A stretch of 64,000 nt of DNA from Rhodococcus globerulus NBRC 14531. GTDB taxonomy: Bacteria > Actinomycetota > Actinomycetes > Mycobacteriales > Mycobacteriaceae. The first letter of the stretch is position 1, and every line of letters begins with the position of its first letter. Location of the stretch: assembly GCF_001894805.1 (NCBI RefSeq), contig NZ_BCWX01000007.1, forward strand, positions 62,001-126,000. Direction: 5' to 3'. Shown in pieces: positions 43,713-53,299 of the stretch. The notes below the pieces were generated by a model. It had not been told where the DNA came from, searched no databases, and was given only the letters and a program-made list of their open reading frames with translations. Position numbers and translations under genes: made by a program.

Positions 43713-45388
43713 TGGTTGACTCCTGGTCGGTACGAGTTCGGGTCGAGCGGACTGAAGGACGGAGAGACCCTGCTCCCAGCACCGGCAGGTAGGCGGTAGC
43801 TGGTTGCGTAGTGGGCGTTGCTTTGTGGATCGGTGACGTTGTCGACGAAGTACCAATCCATCTGGGTACCGTCGCGGGCGATGTCGAATATGCCGTATCC
43901 GTGCGAATCCAATTCGACGTACCGAACGTGGCGATTGACCGTCTTGAACGCTTCTTCTGCCGCAACGGATGCGGTTCGCGGCGGCACTTTCAACATGTCG
44001 TCGATGTTGGGAGAGGTCACCGACGGAACGACGAACTCGGCTCCGACGGTCGGTCCACCCGGATAGTTGGCGGCGTTAGTGGGCAGGTCACACGCCCACG
44101 ACGTGTGAATGTCACCGGTGATAAAGACTGTGTTGTCAACGTTGTTCGACGTGATGGCGTCGAACAGTCGTGTGCGGTCGGCGGTGTAGCCGTCCCACTG
44201 ATCGGTGTTGTACGGGAACCCGGCCTGCGGGATTCCCACCAGTTCGGTCAGCGCCGCGGTAGTAGCCGGTTCGAGCGGCGGAAACACACATGGGGTGATC
44301 ATGACGGGATTGCCGACGATCTTCCATTGCGCCGGCGAGCTGACGATGCCGCTGGTGAGCCAATCCATTTGCGCGCGTCCGGTAATGGTGCGATTCGGGT
44401 CGTCGACCTGACGCAATATGGGCTGCTCGTCGCGGTACGTGCGCAAATCCAGCATCGAAATCTCGGCCAGATTTCCGAATCGGAACCGGCGGTACAGTTG
44501 AACGCTCGAACCACTGCCCGAGGGACGAACCGGCATCCACTCGAAATAGGCCTTGGCGGAGTTGGCCTTTCGATCCGCCCAATCGCCTTCGACACCGGGA
44601 GTGTGGTTTTCGGCGCCGTCCCGGAACGCATTGTCCGCCGATTCGTGATCGTCCCACGTGGTGATGAACGGCAGTTTCAGATGCAGAGCAGCAAGGTCCG
44701 GGTCGGTCTTGTACTGCGCGTGCCGGATTCGGTAGTCGGCCAGGGAAATGATCTCGTGTGCCGGTTCGTGCAGCCGTACCGATCCGTTTCTCGCGCCGTA
44801 TTCCCCCTGACCGTATTCGTAGATGTAATCGCCCAAGTGGATGATCGCATCGAGATCCTCCCGGAACCCGAGATGGCGGTAGGCACCGAAATACCCGGCC
44901 TCCCAGTTGGAGCAGGAGACAACACCGAAGCGCATCCGTTCGAGATCTGCCGAATTCGACGGAGCGGTGCGTGTGCGGCCGACGGGCGAAACTACCGAAC
45001 CGGCGGTGAATCGGTACCAGTACGTAGTGGAGGAATCGAGTCCCGTCACATCAACTTTGGCAGTGTGATCCGAACCTGCCGAAGCCACAACACTTCCCGA
45101 CGCCACAACAGTCGCAAACCCCTCATCGGTCGCGACGTGCCAGTTCAGCGTCACTGCCGGCCCGATCCCCGAACCCGGGGTCGCGTCAGCCGTCGGCGTG
45201 ATGCGCGTCCAGATGATGACGGCGTCCGGCAGTGGGTCGCCGGACGCAACTCCGTGGTTGAAGCCGACGGGCACCGCAGCACTCGCACGGTTCGCCGAGG
45301 CGACACCGAGGCCCACTGCACCGGCAAGTGCTGCCGAGCTCTGCAGGAGGCCACGTCTGGTTATTCGATCAAAGGCATTCGTGTGCAC
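43709..45388 (-). CDS. phoD: Alkaline phosphatase PhoD (Tat-exported)
   Basis: A 559-residue PhoD-type phosphatase/phosphodiesterase. The Tat signal has ITRRGLLQ, and the mature part starts after ASA. The N-terminal fibronectin-like domain has VASGDPLPDAVIIWTRITP and YWYRFTAG. The Ca/Fe-binding catalytic site includes VVSCSNWEAGYF (the ligand Cys), HLGDYIYEYG, TWDDHESADN and FITGDIHTSW. PhoD hydrolyses phosphomono- and diesters outside the cell, and members are usually induced by phosphate starvation. I saw no certain Pho box. It lies upstream of the overlapping pyrophosphatase gene. Confidence 0.95.
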   Translation of the reverse strand: MHTNAFDRITRRGLLQSSAALAGAVGLGVASANRASAAVPVGFNHGVASGDPLPDAVIIWTRITPTADATPGSGIGPAVTLNWHVATDEGFATVVASGSVVASAGSDHTAKVDVTGLDSSTTYWYRFTAGSVVSPVGRTRTAPSNSADLERMRFGVVSCSNWEAGYFGAYRHLGFREDLDAIIHLGDYIYEYGQGEYGARNGSVRLHEPAHEIISLADYRIRHAQYKTDPDLAALHLKLPFITTWDDHESADNAFRDGAENHTPGVEGDWADRKANSAKAYFEWMPVRPSGSGSSVQLYRRFRFGNLAEISMLDLRTYRDEQPILRQVDDPNRTITGRAQMDWLTSGIVSSPAQWKIVGNPVMITPCVFPPLEPATTAALTELVGIPQAGFPYNTDQWDGYTADRTRLFDAITSNNVDNTVFITGDIHTSWACDLPTNAANYPGGPTVGAEFVVPSVTSPNIDDMLKVPPRTASVAAEEAFKTVNRHVRYVELDSHGYGIFDIARDGTQMDWYFVDNVTDPQSNAHYATSYRLPAGAGSRVSPSFSPLDPNSYRPGVNQ

Positions 45389-45453
45389 GCTAGGAGTGAA
45401 TCTGCATCTGAACAGATGTTCAAGAGAGCTTCGGAATGTTCACCCAGGCTTCG

Positions 45454-45499
45454 CCTGTGCGCCTTTTCGGTAGTGCCGGCTACCAGAAAGGCGCACAGG
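45454..45499. repeat. GTGCGCC-family hairpin in a divergent promoter region
   Basis: A stem of CCTGTGCGCCTTT (45454-45466) and complement (45487-45499), with an inner GGTAG/CTACC stem and loop. It is nearly the same element as the hairpins at 22963 and 35556. However, it lies between the starts of PhoD (45388) and IlvD (45519), where no transcript needs ending. It is therefore better read as a dispersed palindromic repeat, perhaps with a regulatory role. Confidence 0.65.
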
Positions 45500-45518
45500 T
45501 GGAGCCTATGCTTGGCAA

Positions 45519-47213
45519 ATGACCGAACCCGACATCAAGCCCAGAAGTCGTGACGTCACCGACGGACTGGAAAAGACCGCAGCGCGAGGCATGTTGCGAG
45601 CAGTAGGAATGGGTGACGACGACTGGGTCAAGTCCCAGATCGGCGTCGCGTCCTCCTGGAACGAGATCACCCCGTGCAACCTGTCCCTCGACCGCCTTGC
45701 CAAAGCCGTCAAGGAAGGTGTCCGGGAGGGCGGTGGGTTCCCCCTCGAATTCGGCACAATCTCCGTGTCCGACGGCATTTCGATGGGTCACGAGGGTATG
45801 CACTTCTCCCTCGTCTCCCGTGAAGTCATTGCGGACAGCGTGGAAACCGTCATGCAAGCCGAGCGCCTCGACGGTTCCGTCCTCCTTGCCGGCTGCGACA
45901 AGTCACTACCTGGCATGTTGATGGCGGCTGCTCGCCTCGACCTCGCCAGCGTGTTCCTCTACGCCGGTTCCACGTTGCCTGGCGTCGCAAAGCTGTCCGA
46001 CGGCACTGAACGCGAAGTCACCGTCATCGACGCCTTCGAAGCCGTAGGAGCGTGTGCCCGCGGGCTGATGAGCCGCGAAGACGTCGACACCATCGAGCGC
46101 GCCATCTGCCCCGGCGAGGGTGCATGCGGCGGCATGTACACCGCAAACACCATGGCCAGTGCTGCGGAGGCCATGGGTATGTCCCTTCCCGGCAGCGCGT
46201 CGCCGCCTGCGCCCGACCGTCGACGCGACGGATTCGCGCGCGAGAGCGGCAAAGCCGTCGTCGAACTCCTTCGTCGGGGAATCACCACCCGCGACATCCT
46301 CACCAAGGAAGCATTCGAGAACGCGATAGCGGTTGTCATGGCATTTGGTGGTTCCACCAATGCGGTGCTCCATCTCCTCGCGATCGCACACGAAGCGTAT
46401 GTCCCTCTGACACTCGACGATTTTGCTCGTGTCGGAGCCAAGGTTCCGCACCTCGCCGACGTGAAGCCTTTCGGAAAACACGTCATGACCGACGTCGACC
46501 GCATCGGCGGAGTTCCCGTCATCATGAAGGCGTTGCTCGACGCCGGTCTCATGCACGGCGATTGCCTGACCGTTACCGGCAAGACCGTGGCGGAGAATCT
46601 GGCGCACATCACCCCGCCCGATCCGGACGGCAAGGTTCTACGGGCGATGAACAAGCCCATTCACCCGACCGGCGGCATCACGATCCTCAAGGGCTCGTTG
46701 GCTCCCGGCGGCGCAGTCGTCAAGTCAGCCGGCTTCGAATCCGACGTATTCACCGGTACTGCACGAGTTTTCGAACGCGAACGGGCCGCTATGGACGCTC
46801 TCGAGGACGGCACGATCACTGCCGGCGATGTTGTGGTGATCCGATACGAAGGACCCAAGGGCGGCCCCGGAATGCGCGAGATGCTGGCCATTACGGGCGC
46901 CATCAAGGGCGCCGGCCTGGGCAAAGACGTCCTGCTGCTGACCGACGGACGATTCTCCGGCGGAACGACCGGCCTATGCGTCGGGCACGTCGCGCCCGAG
47001 GCGGTGGACGGCGGTCCCATCGCGTTTGTTCGTGACGGCGATCAGATCCGGCTCGATGTCAGTACCGGACTGTTGGAACTGCTTGTCGACGACTCGGAAC
47101 TGCTTGCCCGCAAAGAAGGTTGGGAGCCACTTCCGCCGCGCTACACACGCGGTGTGCTGGCGAAGTACACCAAGCTGGTGGGATCAGCGTCAGGTGGAGC
47201 AGTGTGCGGCTGA
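45519..47213 (+). CDS. ilvD: Dihydroxy-acid dehydratase
   Basis: A 564-residue enzyme that dehydrates 2,3-dihydroxy-isovalerate and -methylvalerate in valine and isoleucine synthesis. Iron-sulfur Cys positions are in [15 protein letters not shown] and [17 protein letters not shown]; the C-terminal [17 protein letters not shown] and RFSGG are typical. The normal length argues against the sugar-acid dehydratase branch. The other ilv genes are not nearby. A hairpin repeat lies 20 bases upstream of the ATG. Confidence 0.94.
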   Translation: MTEPDIKPRSRDVTDGLEKTAARGMLRAVGMGDDDWVKSQIGVASSWNEITPCNLSLDRLAKAVKEGVREGGGFPLEFGTISVSDGISMGHEGMHFSLVSREVIADSVETVMQAERLDGSVLLAGCDKSLPGMLMAAARLDLASVFLYAGSTLPGVAKLSDGTEREVTVIDAFEAVGACARGLMSREDVDTIERAICPGEGACGGMYTANTMASAAEAMGMSLPGSASPPAPDRRRDGFARESGKAVVELLRRGITTRDILTKEAFENAIAVVMAFGGSTNAVLHLLAIAHEAYVPLTLDDFARVGAKVPHLADVKPFGKHVMTDVDRIGGVPVIMKALLDAGLMHGDCLTVTGKTVAENLAHITPPDPDGKVLRAMNKPIHPTGGITILKGSLAPGGAVVKSAGFESDVFTGTARVFERERAAMDALEDGTITAGDVVVIRYEGPKGGPGMREMLAITGAIKGAGLGKDVLLLTDGRFSGGTTGLCVGHVAPEAVDGGPIAFVRDGDQIRLDVSTGLLELLVDDSELLARKEGWEPLPPRYTRGVLAKYTKLVGSASGGAVCG

Positions 47214-47254
47214 ACCCGAACAGGTAGCGCGCTGATGCCAGACAGCGCACCGAT

Positions 47255-47914
47255 CTAGATCGGCTGGAACCCGGCACCGACGCCTCCATCGGAATTGATA
47301 TCCGCGATGATCGAGGACATGTTGGTGCCGAGTTCCGGCCCCAGACACGGCACGTACAGGTAGGCGTTCACCATCGCCACCAATGTGGTTCCGACGGTGA
47401 CAGGGGCTCCGGAATCGCCGTGATCAACACACACCTGCGTCCAGGTTTGGGCGTCGGCGCTCAGATTTCCCCACACGACGCCGCACGTCTGCCCCGTTGT
47501 CCGACCTTCTTTGCAGGCGATGGCCGGGAAGCTCGCCGGCTGGCCGATTGACGTGATGGTGGCACTGTCGACGGTCCGCACGGGCGTCACTTTTGCCGGA
47601 TTGAACTCGATGATGGCGTAGTCGAGCTCCGAATTGGACTCGACGAAGGTGCCGACGACCCCGGCTCCCTCGTCATCCTCCGGAACAACCGTCGAACCAG
47701 GTCCGCCACAGTGACCTGCAGTGATCCCCACCAGCCGACCGCCGTTGTCACGCCCGATCGTTGTCAACGTACATATCGTCTCGTCGCTGATGATGATGAT
47801 GCCGCTGCCCCCGCCGAGGGGTGTTGCCGCGGCAACGGCCGTCCCTGTGACCACCAACCCGAGTCCCAGTGCAATTACGACCGCCGCCAAAACGGAAATG
47901 ATTCTCTGCAACAT
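47255..47914 (-). CDS. Secreted S1 (chymotrypsin-fold) serine protease-like protein
   Basis: A 219-residue secreted protein. A signal peptide ends near residue 30 (GTAVAAA). The catalytic triad is visible as His68 in TAGHCGG, Asp98 in ELDYAII and Ser168 in GDSGAPV. Four Cys residues may pair as disulfides. It lacks the long propeptide of alpha-lytic proteases and resembles short actinobacterial S1 proteins. The ATG at 47914 follows GGGGAG. It is convergent with ilvD (41 bases between the ends). Confidence 0.85.
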   Translation of the reverse strand: MLQRIISVLAAVVIALGLGLVVTGTAVAAATPLGGGSGIIIISDETICTLTTIGRDNGGRLVGITAGHCGGPGSTVVPEDDEGAGVVGTFVESNSELDYAIIEFNPAKVTPVRTVDSATITSIGQPASFPAIACKEGRTTGQTCGVVWGNLSADAQTWTQVCVDHGDSGAPVTVGTTLVAMVNAYLYVPCLGPELGTNMSSIIADINSDGGVGAGFQPI

Positions 47915-47988
47915 CACACACTCCCCGCCGAGATAGTCCCCGCTGCACAAATCGCATACCCCGGATACTCGGCACCTACGCAGGAGAG

Positions 47989-48702
47989 TTACTCGTTGGT
48001 CCCCAGCGCTTCGAGCATCTTGCGTGCTTCTTCGAGTTGACGGCTGAGCTCGTCCACCCTCGCGGCCGCTGCGTCGCGCGCCTCCACGATGATCGATTCG
48101 ACAGCTTCGATGGCCGTCGGCTCACCCAGTTCGCGGATTGCGCGCTCAACTGCATCGGGTGCCACCGGAACCGCTTTGCCCGGCCGCTTGGCTCCCAAAG
48201 TGACGGTGACGCTCCAGTCGTTGTCGGCGCCGGCATGGATGGTGACGCTGACTCCTGGCGGCAGTTTCTTGGCACGCTTGACCGCCGGACGAGGCGCGGG
48301 AGCCGCAACGGGCGCAGGGGCCGGAGCGGCTGCTGCCGGTACGGTTCGGGGCTTCGGCCGAGTTTCGACGAGTGGTTCCATGAGCGGTTCGGACTCCACA
48401 ACTGGTTTAGGGCGGGGCGCCGGCTTGGGGGGCGTCGATGCCACGCGGTTGATGCGCAATTCCTCTGCCTCGAAGGGCAATTCGTCATTGACGCCCTTGG
48501 GGCGGATCAGCACGGTATTTCCGTCCACCGACACCACCTTCGCGGAAGTGCCTGCGTCGATGCCGAGGCTGGGAGTTGCCTCGCGCAGGTATACGGTGGC
48601 GCGTTTGCCTTCGGCGACTGCCGTGGCGAGAGCTGCCAAATTTTCCGCAGTGAGGTGATCCGGCGTTGATGCGGTAGCGCCGGAACGTCTACGGGGTGGC
48701 AT
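47989..48702 (-). CDS. DUF6319-family protein
   Basis: A 237-residue hypothetical protein. The N-terminus MPPRRRSGATASTPDHLTAE precedes a region of about 65 residues (AEGKRATVYLREATPSLGID), and a Pro/Ala/Lys-rich linker of about 70 residues leads to a C-terminal domain with KLPPGVSVTIHAGADNDWSV and a final coiled coil (ARVDELSRQLEEARKMLEAL). The basic N-terminus and layout would allow DNA or nucleoid binding, but no function is known to me. GAAAGGA precedes the ATG at 48702. It is divergent from the adenylyl cyclase. Confidence 0.7.
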   Translation of the reverse strand: MPPRRRSGATASTPDHLTAENLAALATAVAEGKRATVYLREATPSLGIDAGTSAKVVSVDGNTVLIRPKGVNDELPFEAEELRINRVASTPPKPAPRPKPVVESEPLMEPLVETRPKPRTVPAAAAPAPAPVAAPAPRPAVKRAKKLPPGVSVTIHAGADNDWSVTVTLGAKRPGKAVPVAPDAVERAIRELGEPTAIEAVESIIVEARDAAAARVDELSRQLEEARKMLEALGTNE

Positions 48703-48874
48703 GCGCAAATCCTTTCGAGAGTGTCGGTAGAGCTTTTCTCGGGGCAACTCTTGCACAGGGCACCGACGTGTTCCCGCGCAGCGCCGCTCAGGTTCGCCGA
48801 ATTCAGTACTGTTCGGCAGGCAGCACGTGAAAGATAGTGTCGACAACACCGCAACATGGGACGCAAGGAGCACA

Positions 48875-49948
48875 GTGAGCAGTTCGGAGTCAGCACCGAT
48901 CGACGAGGGCACCGAACCATCCGCGTCACTGTCGCGAAGTGGGTTCGACGCCCCTACCTTCAGCCGCATTCAGTCCGACGTCGAAGAGTTCCTCCTCGGC
49001 GGTCCTCGTTGTTACACGCAGTCTCAGATCGCCGAATTCGCGGGTGTTTCCCGCGAGCGCGCAGATCGCCTGTGGGTCGCGATGGGATTTGCCGTCGACG
49101 ACGACCCGGACGCCGTCATGTTCACCCAACAGGACGCCGATGCGTTGCAGGGCATCATCACCATGGTCGATCGTGGAATCATCTCGCGCAGTAGCGAAGT
49201 CGCTGCGGCGCGCGCGCTGGGCCAATCGATGTCGCGTCTCGCCGAATGGCAGGTGTCGATCATCGGCACTCACATCGTCGATCAATTGACGGAGTCCGCG
49301 GATGACGATCCCGAGGCGATCCGGAAGCAAATTCTGCGACTCGGCGCCGAGATCATCCCCGCTGTCGAATCGCTCCAGACCTACGTGTGGAAGAGGCACA
49401 TCGCTTCGTCGACGGGACGGAACGTCGGAAATCCCGGAGAAGAATTCTCCAGCCGAATCTTGATCGTCGGTTTTGCCGACATAGTCGGATACACCTCGCT
49501 GACTCGGGGACTGGATCCCACCGAGCTGAACGATTTGCTCGAACGCTTCGAATCCGCGTCAACCGAAATCATCGGCCGAAACTTCGGGTGGGTCGTCAAA
49601 ACTGTCGGTGACGAGGTGATGTTCGCTGTGGAAAGCCCCCGTCACGCTGCCGAAATCGCCTTGCAGATTCAAAGCGCCGTGCTCGCCGACCACGACGATC
49701 CACAACTGCGCGTGGGTCTTGCCATGGGTCCGACGCTCGTGCGTTTCGGCGATCTGTACGGGTCGGTGGTCAACAAAGCTGCCAGGCTCACCAGTTCCGC
49801 GCGCCCCGGAACGGTACTGATCGATTCGGAATTGGCCGCCGCAGTGAGTGACGACGCCAATTTCAAGCTCCGACACCTCCGGCCGCGACGCGTGCGGGGC
49901 ATCGACCGCCTCGAGCAGTACGTACTACGACGCAATCTCGAACCGTAA
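48875..49948 (+). CDS. Class III adenylyl cyclase with N-terminal regulatory domain (Rv1264-like)
   Basis: A 357-residue soluble cyclase. The N-terminal domain has YTQSQIAEFAGVSRERADRLWVAMGF, the regulatory domain found in the pH-sensing M. tuberculosis Rv1264. The catalytic domain starts FADIVGYTSLTRGLDP with the first metal Asp, then WVVKTVGDEVMFAV with the substrate Lys and second metal Asp, and FGDLYGSVVNKAARLTSSA with the Asn and Arg of the transition state. All essential residues are present, so it should make cAMP. The GTG at 48875 was chosen because AAGGAG is four bases upstream; a GTG at 48827 has no such site. Confidence 0.9.
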   Translation: MSSSESAPIDEGTEPSASLSRSGFDAPTFSRIQSDVEEFLLGGPRCYTQSQIAEFAGVSRERADRLWVAMGFAVDDDPDAVMFTQQDADALQGIITMVDRGIISRSSEVAAARALGQSMSRLAEWQVSIIGTHIVDQLTESADDDPEAIRKQILRLGAEIIPAVESLQTYVWKRHIASSTGRNVGNPGEEFSSRILIVGFADIVGYTSLTRGLDPTELNDLLERFESASTEIIGRNFGWVVKTVGDEVMFAVESPRHAAEIALQIQSAVLADHDDPQLRVGLAMGPTLVRFGDLYGSVVNKAARLTSSARPGTVLIDSELAAAVSDDANFKLRHLRPRRVRGIDRLEQYVLRRNLEP

Positions 49949-49982
49949 TCTCGAACCCTAAAGATCTCGCACCGCAGCTATC

Positions 49983-50615
49983 TCACGCTCGCCTTGCAGC
50001 GAGGAAATCGTCGACTATCTGCGCACACGCCGATTCCCCCAACGGGGTGAGGGTTGCCAACTTCGTGAGCACCAACGGACCGACCAACTGCGCGAGCGCA
50101 ACGTCGTAGTCGTACTCCCCCAATTCCTCGATGGCCTCGGGCGTACGCAAGACCCGGTCGAACGCGTCCCGGTACTGCTCGATGATCATCTGCCGCAGCG
50201 ACCGCATCTCCGGTTGGCGCTCGGTCAACGCGGCCGCGCTCGAGTAGCCCGTCAGATCAGGCCCCAAGCCGAGCCAGCACATCGCTGTGACCTGTACGGG
50301 AGCGCTCTCGATGGCCTTGGCTTGATTGGTGAGAAGCTCGAGCAGCTGCGCTCGCAGATCGCCCTCTCCCGATAGTGCCGGTACGGACGGCAGTAGCCGC
50401 GCAAAGGCAGCAGCCACCAACTCGGTGCCGCTGTCGAAGTGCCGATACAACGTCGCGCGAGCAACATTCGCGAGCTTGGTGACGGCGTCGATCGTCACCG
50501 CGTCGACTCCGCCTTCGGCAAGAAGTGTTGTTGCAGCATCGAGCAATCGAGTCCGGGATCGCAGTTTGCGCGGATCCTCGTCTGCTGCCTGCCGATCAGA
50601 GCGAACCGTTGTCAC
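49983..50615 (-). CDS. TetR-family transcriptional regulator
   Basis: A TetR protein of about 210 residues. The helix-turn-helix is VTIDAVTKLANVARATLYRHFDSG. GTG at 50615 or 50621 are both plausible starts. The frame is open up to a TTG at 50633, but that would put the start inside the predicted operator. It is divergent from a DHA2 exporter gene, which it probably represses. The palindrome CAACC-tgg-GGTTG lies between them. Confidence 0.87.
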   Translation of the reverse strand: MTTVRSDRQAADEDPRKLRSRTRLLDAATTLLAEGGVDAVTIDAVTKLANVARATLYRHFDSGTELVAAAFARLLPSVPALSGEGDLRAQLLELLTNQAKAIESAPVQVTAMCWLGLGPDLTGYSSAAALTERQPEMRSLRQMIIEQYRDAFDRVLRTPEAIEELGEYDYDVALAQLVGPLVLTKLATLTPLGESACAQIVDDFLAARRA

Positions 50616-50630
50616 AACCACAGTTATACC

Positions 50631-50643
50631 CAACCTGGGGTTG
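50631..50643. promoter_or_regulatory. Candidate TetR operator upstream of MFS exporter
   Basis: The palindrome CAACC-tgg-GGTTG lies about 16 bases upstream of the TetR start and 55 bases before the exporter start. Position and symmetry fit an autorepressor site that also controls the exporter. Confidence 0.45.
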
Positions 50644-50697
50644 TGGAACTAGCATTCTCCCAACAATACTGATGGTCTCGTTTCTATGGGAGGCTTC

Positions 50698-52257
50698 GTG
50701 ACCAGTAAGACGGAGATCGAACAGAGCACCTGGACGCCGCGGCAGATCTGGATGCTGACCGTCTCGTGCTGCGCGGTGGCATTGGTGGTCGCAGCCATGG
50801 CTGCACTCAACACCGCACTCCCCGACATAGCCCGCGACACCGGCGCCACCCAAACTCAGCTCACCTGGATCGTCGACGGCTACACACTCGTGCTCGCCTG
50901 CCTGCTGCTGGCCGCCGGAGCACTCGGTGACCGCTACGGCCGACGCGAACTGCTGATGTTCGGGTTGGTCGTCTTTGCAGCAGGCAGCGCGATCCCCGTC
51001 TTCATCGACGAACCGTCGTGGATCATCGCCTCCCGCGTCGTCTCGGGAGTGGGTGCCGCATTTGTCATGCCTGCGACACTCTCACTGCTCACGGCCGGTT
51101 TTCCGGCTACCCAACGCAGTCGAGCCGTCGGCGTGTGGTCCGGCGTGGCCGGCTCGGGCGCCATCGCCGGACTTGTGATATCCGGTTTCCTGATCGAAAA
51201 GTGGTCGTGGCATTCGATATTCATCAGCCTCGCCGTCGTCTCGGGACTAATCCTGGTGGCCTCGTTCACCATCGCGTCTTCGAAGGACGAGGAGACAACT
51301 CCACTCGATTTTCTGGGCACTGCACTGATTGCCACGGCGATCGGCCTTTTTGTCCTCGGCATGATCGAAGCACCCGTCCGCGGGTGGCTGAACCCTGTGG
51401 TTCTTGCGCTTCTGATCGGCGGAATCGCCACGGGTGTTGTATTCAGCTTCGTGGAATTGCGTTCGGCCCATCCACTTCTCGATGTCGGACTGTTTGCGAA
51501 CCGTGCATTCGGTAGTAGCGCAACATCACTCGTACTTCAGTTCCTCGCCACATTCGGAATGTTCTTCATGCTTGTGCAGTACCTGCAACTCGTGCTCGAT
51601 TACTCGCCACTTCAATCAGCACTCGCACTTCTTCCGATGGCCGTCCCCGTCATGGCTCTGTCCGTCGTGTCGCCGCTGCTGATCCCGCTCGTCGGACTCC
51701 GAATTCTCACCTCGGTGGGAATTGCGCTTCTCGGCACAGGAATCGCACTCGTGACCCGGTTGGAGTTGGGATCGAGCTACGTCGACGTGTGCATTCCCCT
51801 GATCGTCGCGGCCATCGGGTTGGGACTGTGCACCACACCCGCTACCGCTGCAATCGTGTCCAATACACCGGATGCCAAACAGGGCGTCGCGTCGGCGATC
51901 AATGACGTCACCCGTGAAATCGGTTCTGCGATAGGCGTTGCGCTTGCGGGCAGCATCCTGGCCACGACGTACGCTCGGCATGTTCAACCTGCTGTGGATA
52001 TGCTGCCCGAGCCGGCCAAGGAACCGGTCTCGGGTTCCTTGGCCGCGGCCCTGCACATCGCGGAAAGCGCGGGCTCACAAGGCGATCAACTGGCGGACTT
52101 CGCCCGTGAAGCCTTCATCGAAGGCATGAACCAAGCTGCACTGACCTTGGCCGTGATCATCTGGGTCTCTGCGGTCATCCTCGGATTCTGGGCACCCGGA
52201 CGGCAGAAAACCGCAAAGGCGCTGCCGTCGGAATCGACAGCAGCGCCTTTGGCTTGA
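50698..52257 (+). CDS. MFS transporter, DHA2 (drug:H+ antiporter) family
   Basis: A 519-residue exporter with about fourteen hydrophobic segments. The first is MLTVSCCAVALVVAAMAALN; motif A is GALGDRYGRREL and motif C-like GSGAIAGLVISGF. The GTG at 50698 was chosen because GGGAGG lies just upstream; the frame has an ATG twelve bases earlier. A divergent TetR regulator suggests inducible export of a toxic compound. A hairpin lies in its last codons. Confidence 0.9.
   Translation: MTSKTEIEQSTWTPRQIWMLTVSCCAVALVVAAMAALNTALPDIARDTGATQTQLTWIVDGYTLVLACLLLAAGALGDRYGRRELLMFGLVVFAAGSAIPVFIDEPSWIIASRVVSGVGAAFVMPATLSLLTAGFPATQRSRAVGVWSGVAGSGAIAGLVISGFLIEKWSWHSIFISLAVVSGLILVASFTIASSKDEETTPLDFLGTALIATAIGLFVLGMIEAPVRGWLNPVVLALLIGGIATGVVFSFVELRSAHPLLDVGLFANRAFGSSATSLVLQFLATFGMFFMLVQYLQLVLDYSPLQSALALLPMAVPVMALSVVSPLLIPLVGLRILTSVGIALLGTGIALVTRLELGSSYVDVCIPLIVAAIGLGLCTTPATAAIVSNTPDAKQGVASAINDVTREIGSAIGVALAGSILATTYARHVQPAVDMLPEPAKEPVSGSLAAALHIAESAGSQGDQLADFAREAFIEGMNQAALTLAVIIWVSAVILGFWAPGRQKTAKALPSESTAAPLA
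52214..52251. terminator. Bidirectional hairpin terminator in the 3' end of the MFS gene
   Basis: A perfect 11-bp stem, CAAAGGCGCTG at 52214-52224 and its complement at 52241-52251, with an inner GTCG/CGAC stem. It is inside the last codons of the exporter and in front of the end of the convergent aldolase gene. Confidence 0.65.
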
Positions 52258-52270
52258 CAGCTAGTGAGTG

Positions 52271-53299
52271 TCAGGCGGATGCGCGGTCACGTTCTGCAGC
52301 GAGGGTGAGCGCGATGTCGACGATCATGTCTTCCTGACCGCCCACCAGACGACGCTGGCCGGCTTCGAGCAGCAACGTGCGGACATCGATGCCGTAGCGC
52401 TCCGACGCGGTCTCCGCGTGGCGCAGGAAGCTCGAGTAGACACCTGCGTAGCCGAGCGTGAGGGTTTCACGGTCGACACGAACGGGCCGGTCCTGCAGCG
52501 GACGGACGATGTCGTCGGCAGCATCCTGCAATGCGAACAGGTCGCAGCCGTGCTCCCACTCCTCGATGTTGGCGACGGCGATGAATGCCTCGAGGGGGCA
52601 GTTACCGGCACCGGCACCGTGACCGGCGAGCGATGCATCGACGCGGGTGACGCCGTTCTGAACTGCCACAACGGAATTGGCAACCGAGAGCGACAGGTTC
52701 TCATGCGCGTGGATACCGATTTCGGTGCCCTCGTCGAGGATGTCGCGGTACGCGCGAACACGGTCGGCGACGTCGTTCATCACCAGACGTCCACCCGAGT
52801 CGGTGACGTAGACGCAGTGCGCGCCGTACGACTCCATCAACTTGGCCTGCTTCGCCAGTTCTTCGGCAGGCGCCATGTGGCTCATCATCAGGAAGCCGGA
52901 GACGTCCATGCCGATCTCGCGGGCGGTCTCGATGTGCTGCGCGGAGACGTCGGCCTCGGTGCAGTGTGTGGCAACGCGAACCGAGCGAACGCCCAGGTCG
53001 TAGGCATGCTTGAGTTCACTGATCGTGCCGACACCCGGAAGCAGCAGCGTGGTGAGGCGAGCGTGCTCGAGCACCTCGGCCGCTGCTTCGATCCATTCCC
53101 AGTCGGTGTTCGAGCCGGGACCGTAGTTGAGCGAGCCGCCGGCGAGACCGTCGCCGTGTGCAACTTCGATCGCGTCGACGCCGGCAGCGTCGAGAGCGGT
53201 GACGATCCGCTTGACGTCGGTGGGCGAAATGCGGTGGCGGACAGCGTGCATGCCGTCACGAAGGGTGACGTCCTGGACGAAGATCTTGCGGTTGCTCAC
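52271..53299 (-). CDS. 4-hydroxy-2-oxovalerate aldolase (HsaF/DmpG/MhpE family)
   Basis: A 342-residue class II aldolase. The N-terminus [15 protein letters not shown] contains the metal-binding Asp and catalytic Arg, [15 protein letters not shown] the metal-binding His residues, and the C-terminal region the channel-forming domain for acetaldehyde transfer. It splits 4-hydroxy-2-oxo acids into pyruvate and an aldehyde, which is passed to the partner dehydrogenase without release. Its start overlaps the dehydrogenase stop by four bases. Whether it serves steroid (hsa) or aromatic breakdown cannot be told; no ring-cleavage dioxygenase is in the window. Confidence 0.94.
   Translation of the reverse strand: MSNRKIFVQDVTLRDGMHAVRHRISPTDVKRIVTALDAAGVDAIEVAHGDGLAGGSLNYGPGSNTDWEWIEAAAEVLEHARLTTLLLPGVGTISELKHAYDLGVRSVRVATHCTEADVSAQHIETAREIGMDVSGFLMMSHMAPAEELAKQAKLMESYGAHCVYVTDSGGRLVMNDVADRVRAYRDILDEGTEIGIHAHENLSLSVANSVVAVQNGVTRVDASLAGHGAGAGNCPLEAFIAVANIEEWEHGCDLFALQDAADDIVRPLQDRPVRVDRETLTLGYAGVYSSFLRHAETASERYGIDVRTLLLEAGQRRLVGGQEDMIVDIALTLAAERDRASA

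Noticed and set aside
43811-45553. A 580-residue plus-strand frame opposite PhoD
   Set aside because: Arg/Gly-rich antisense shadow of PhoD, whose catalytic motifs are intact.
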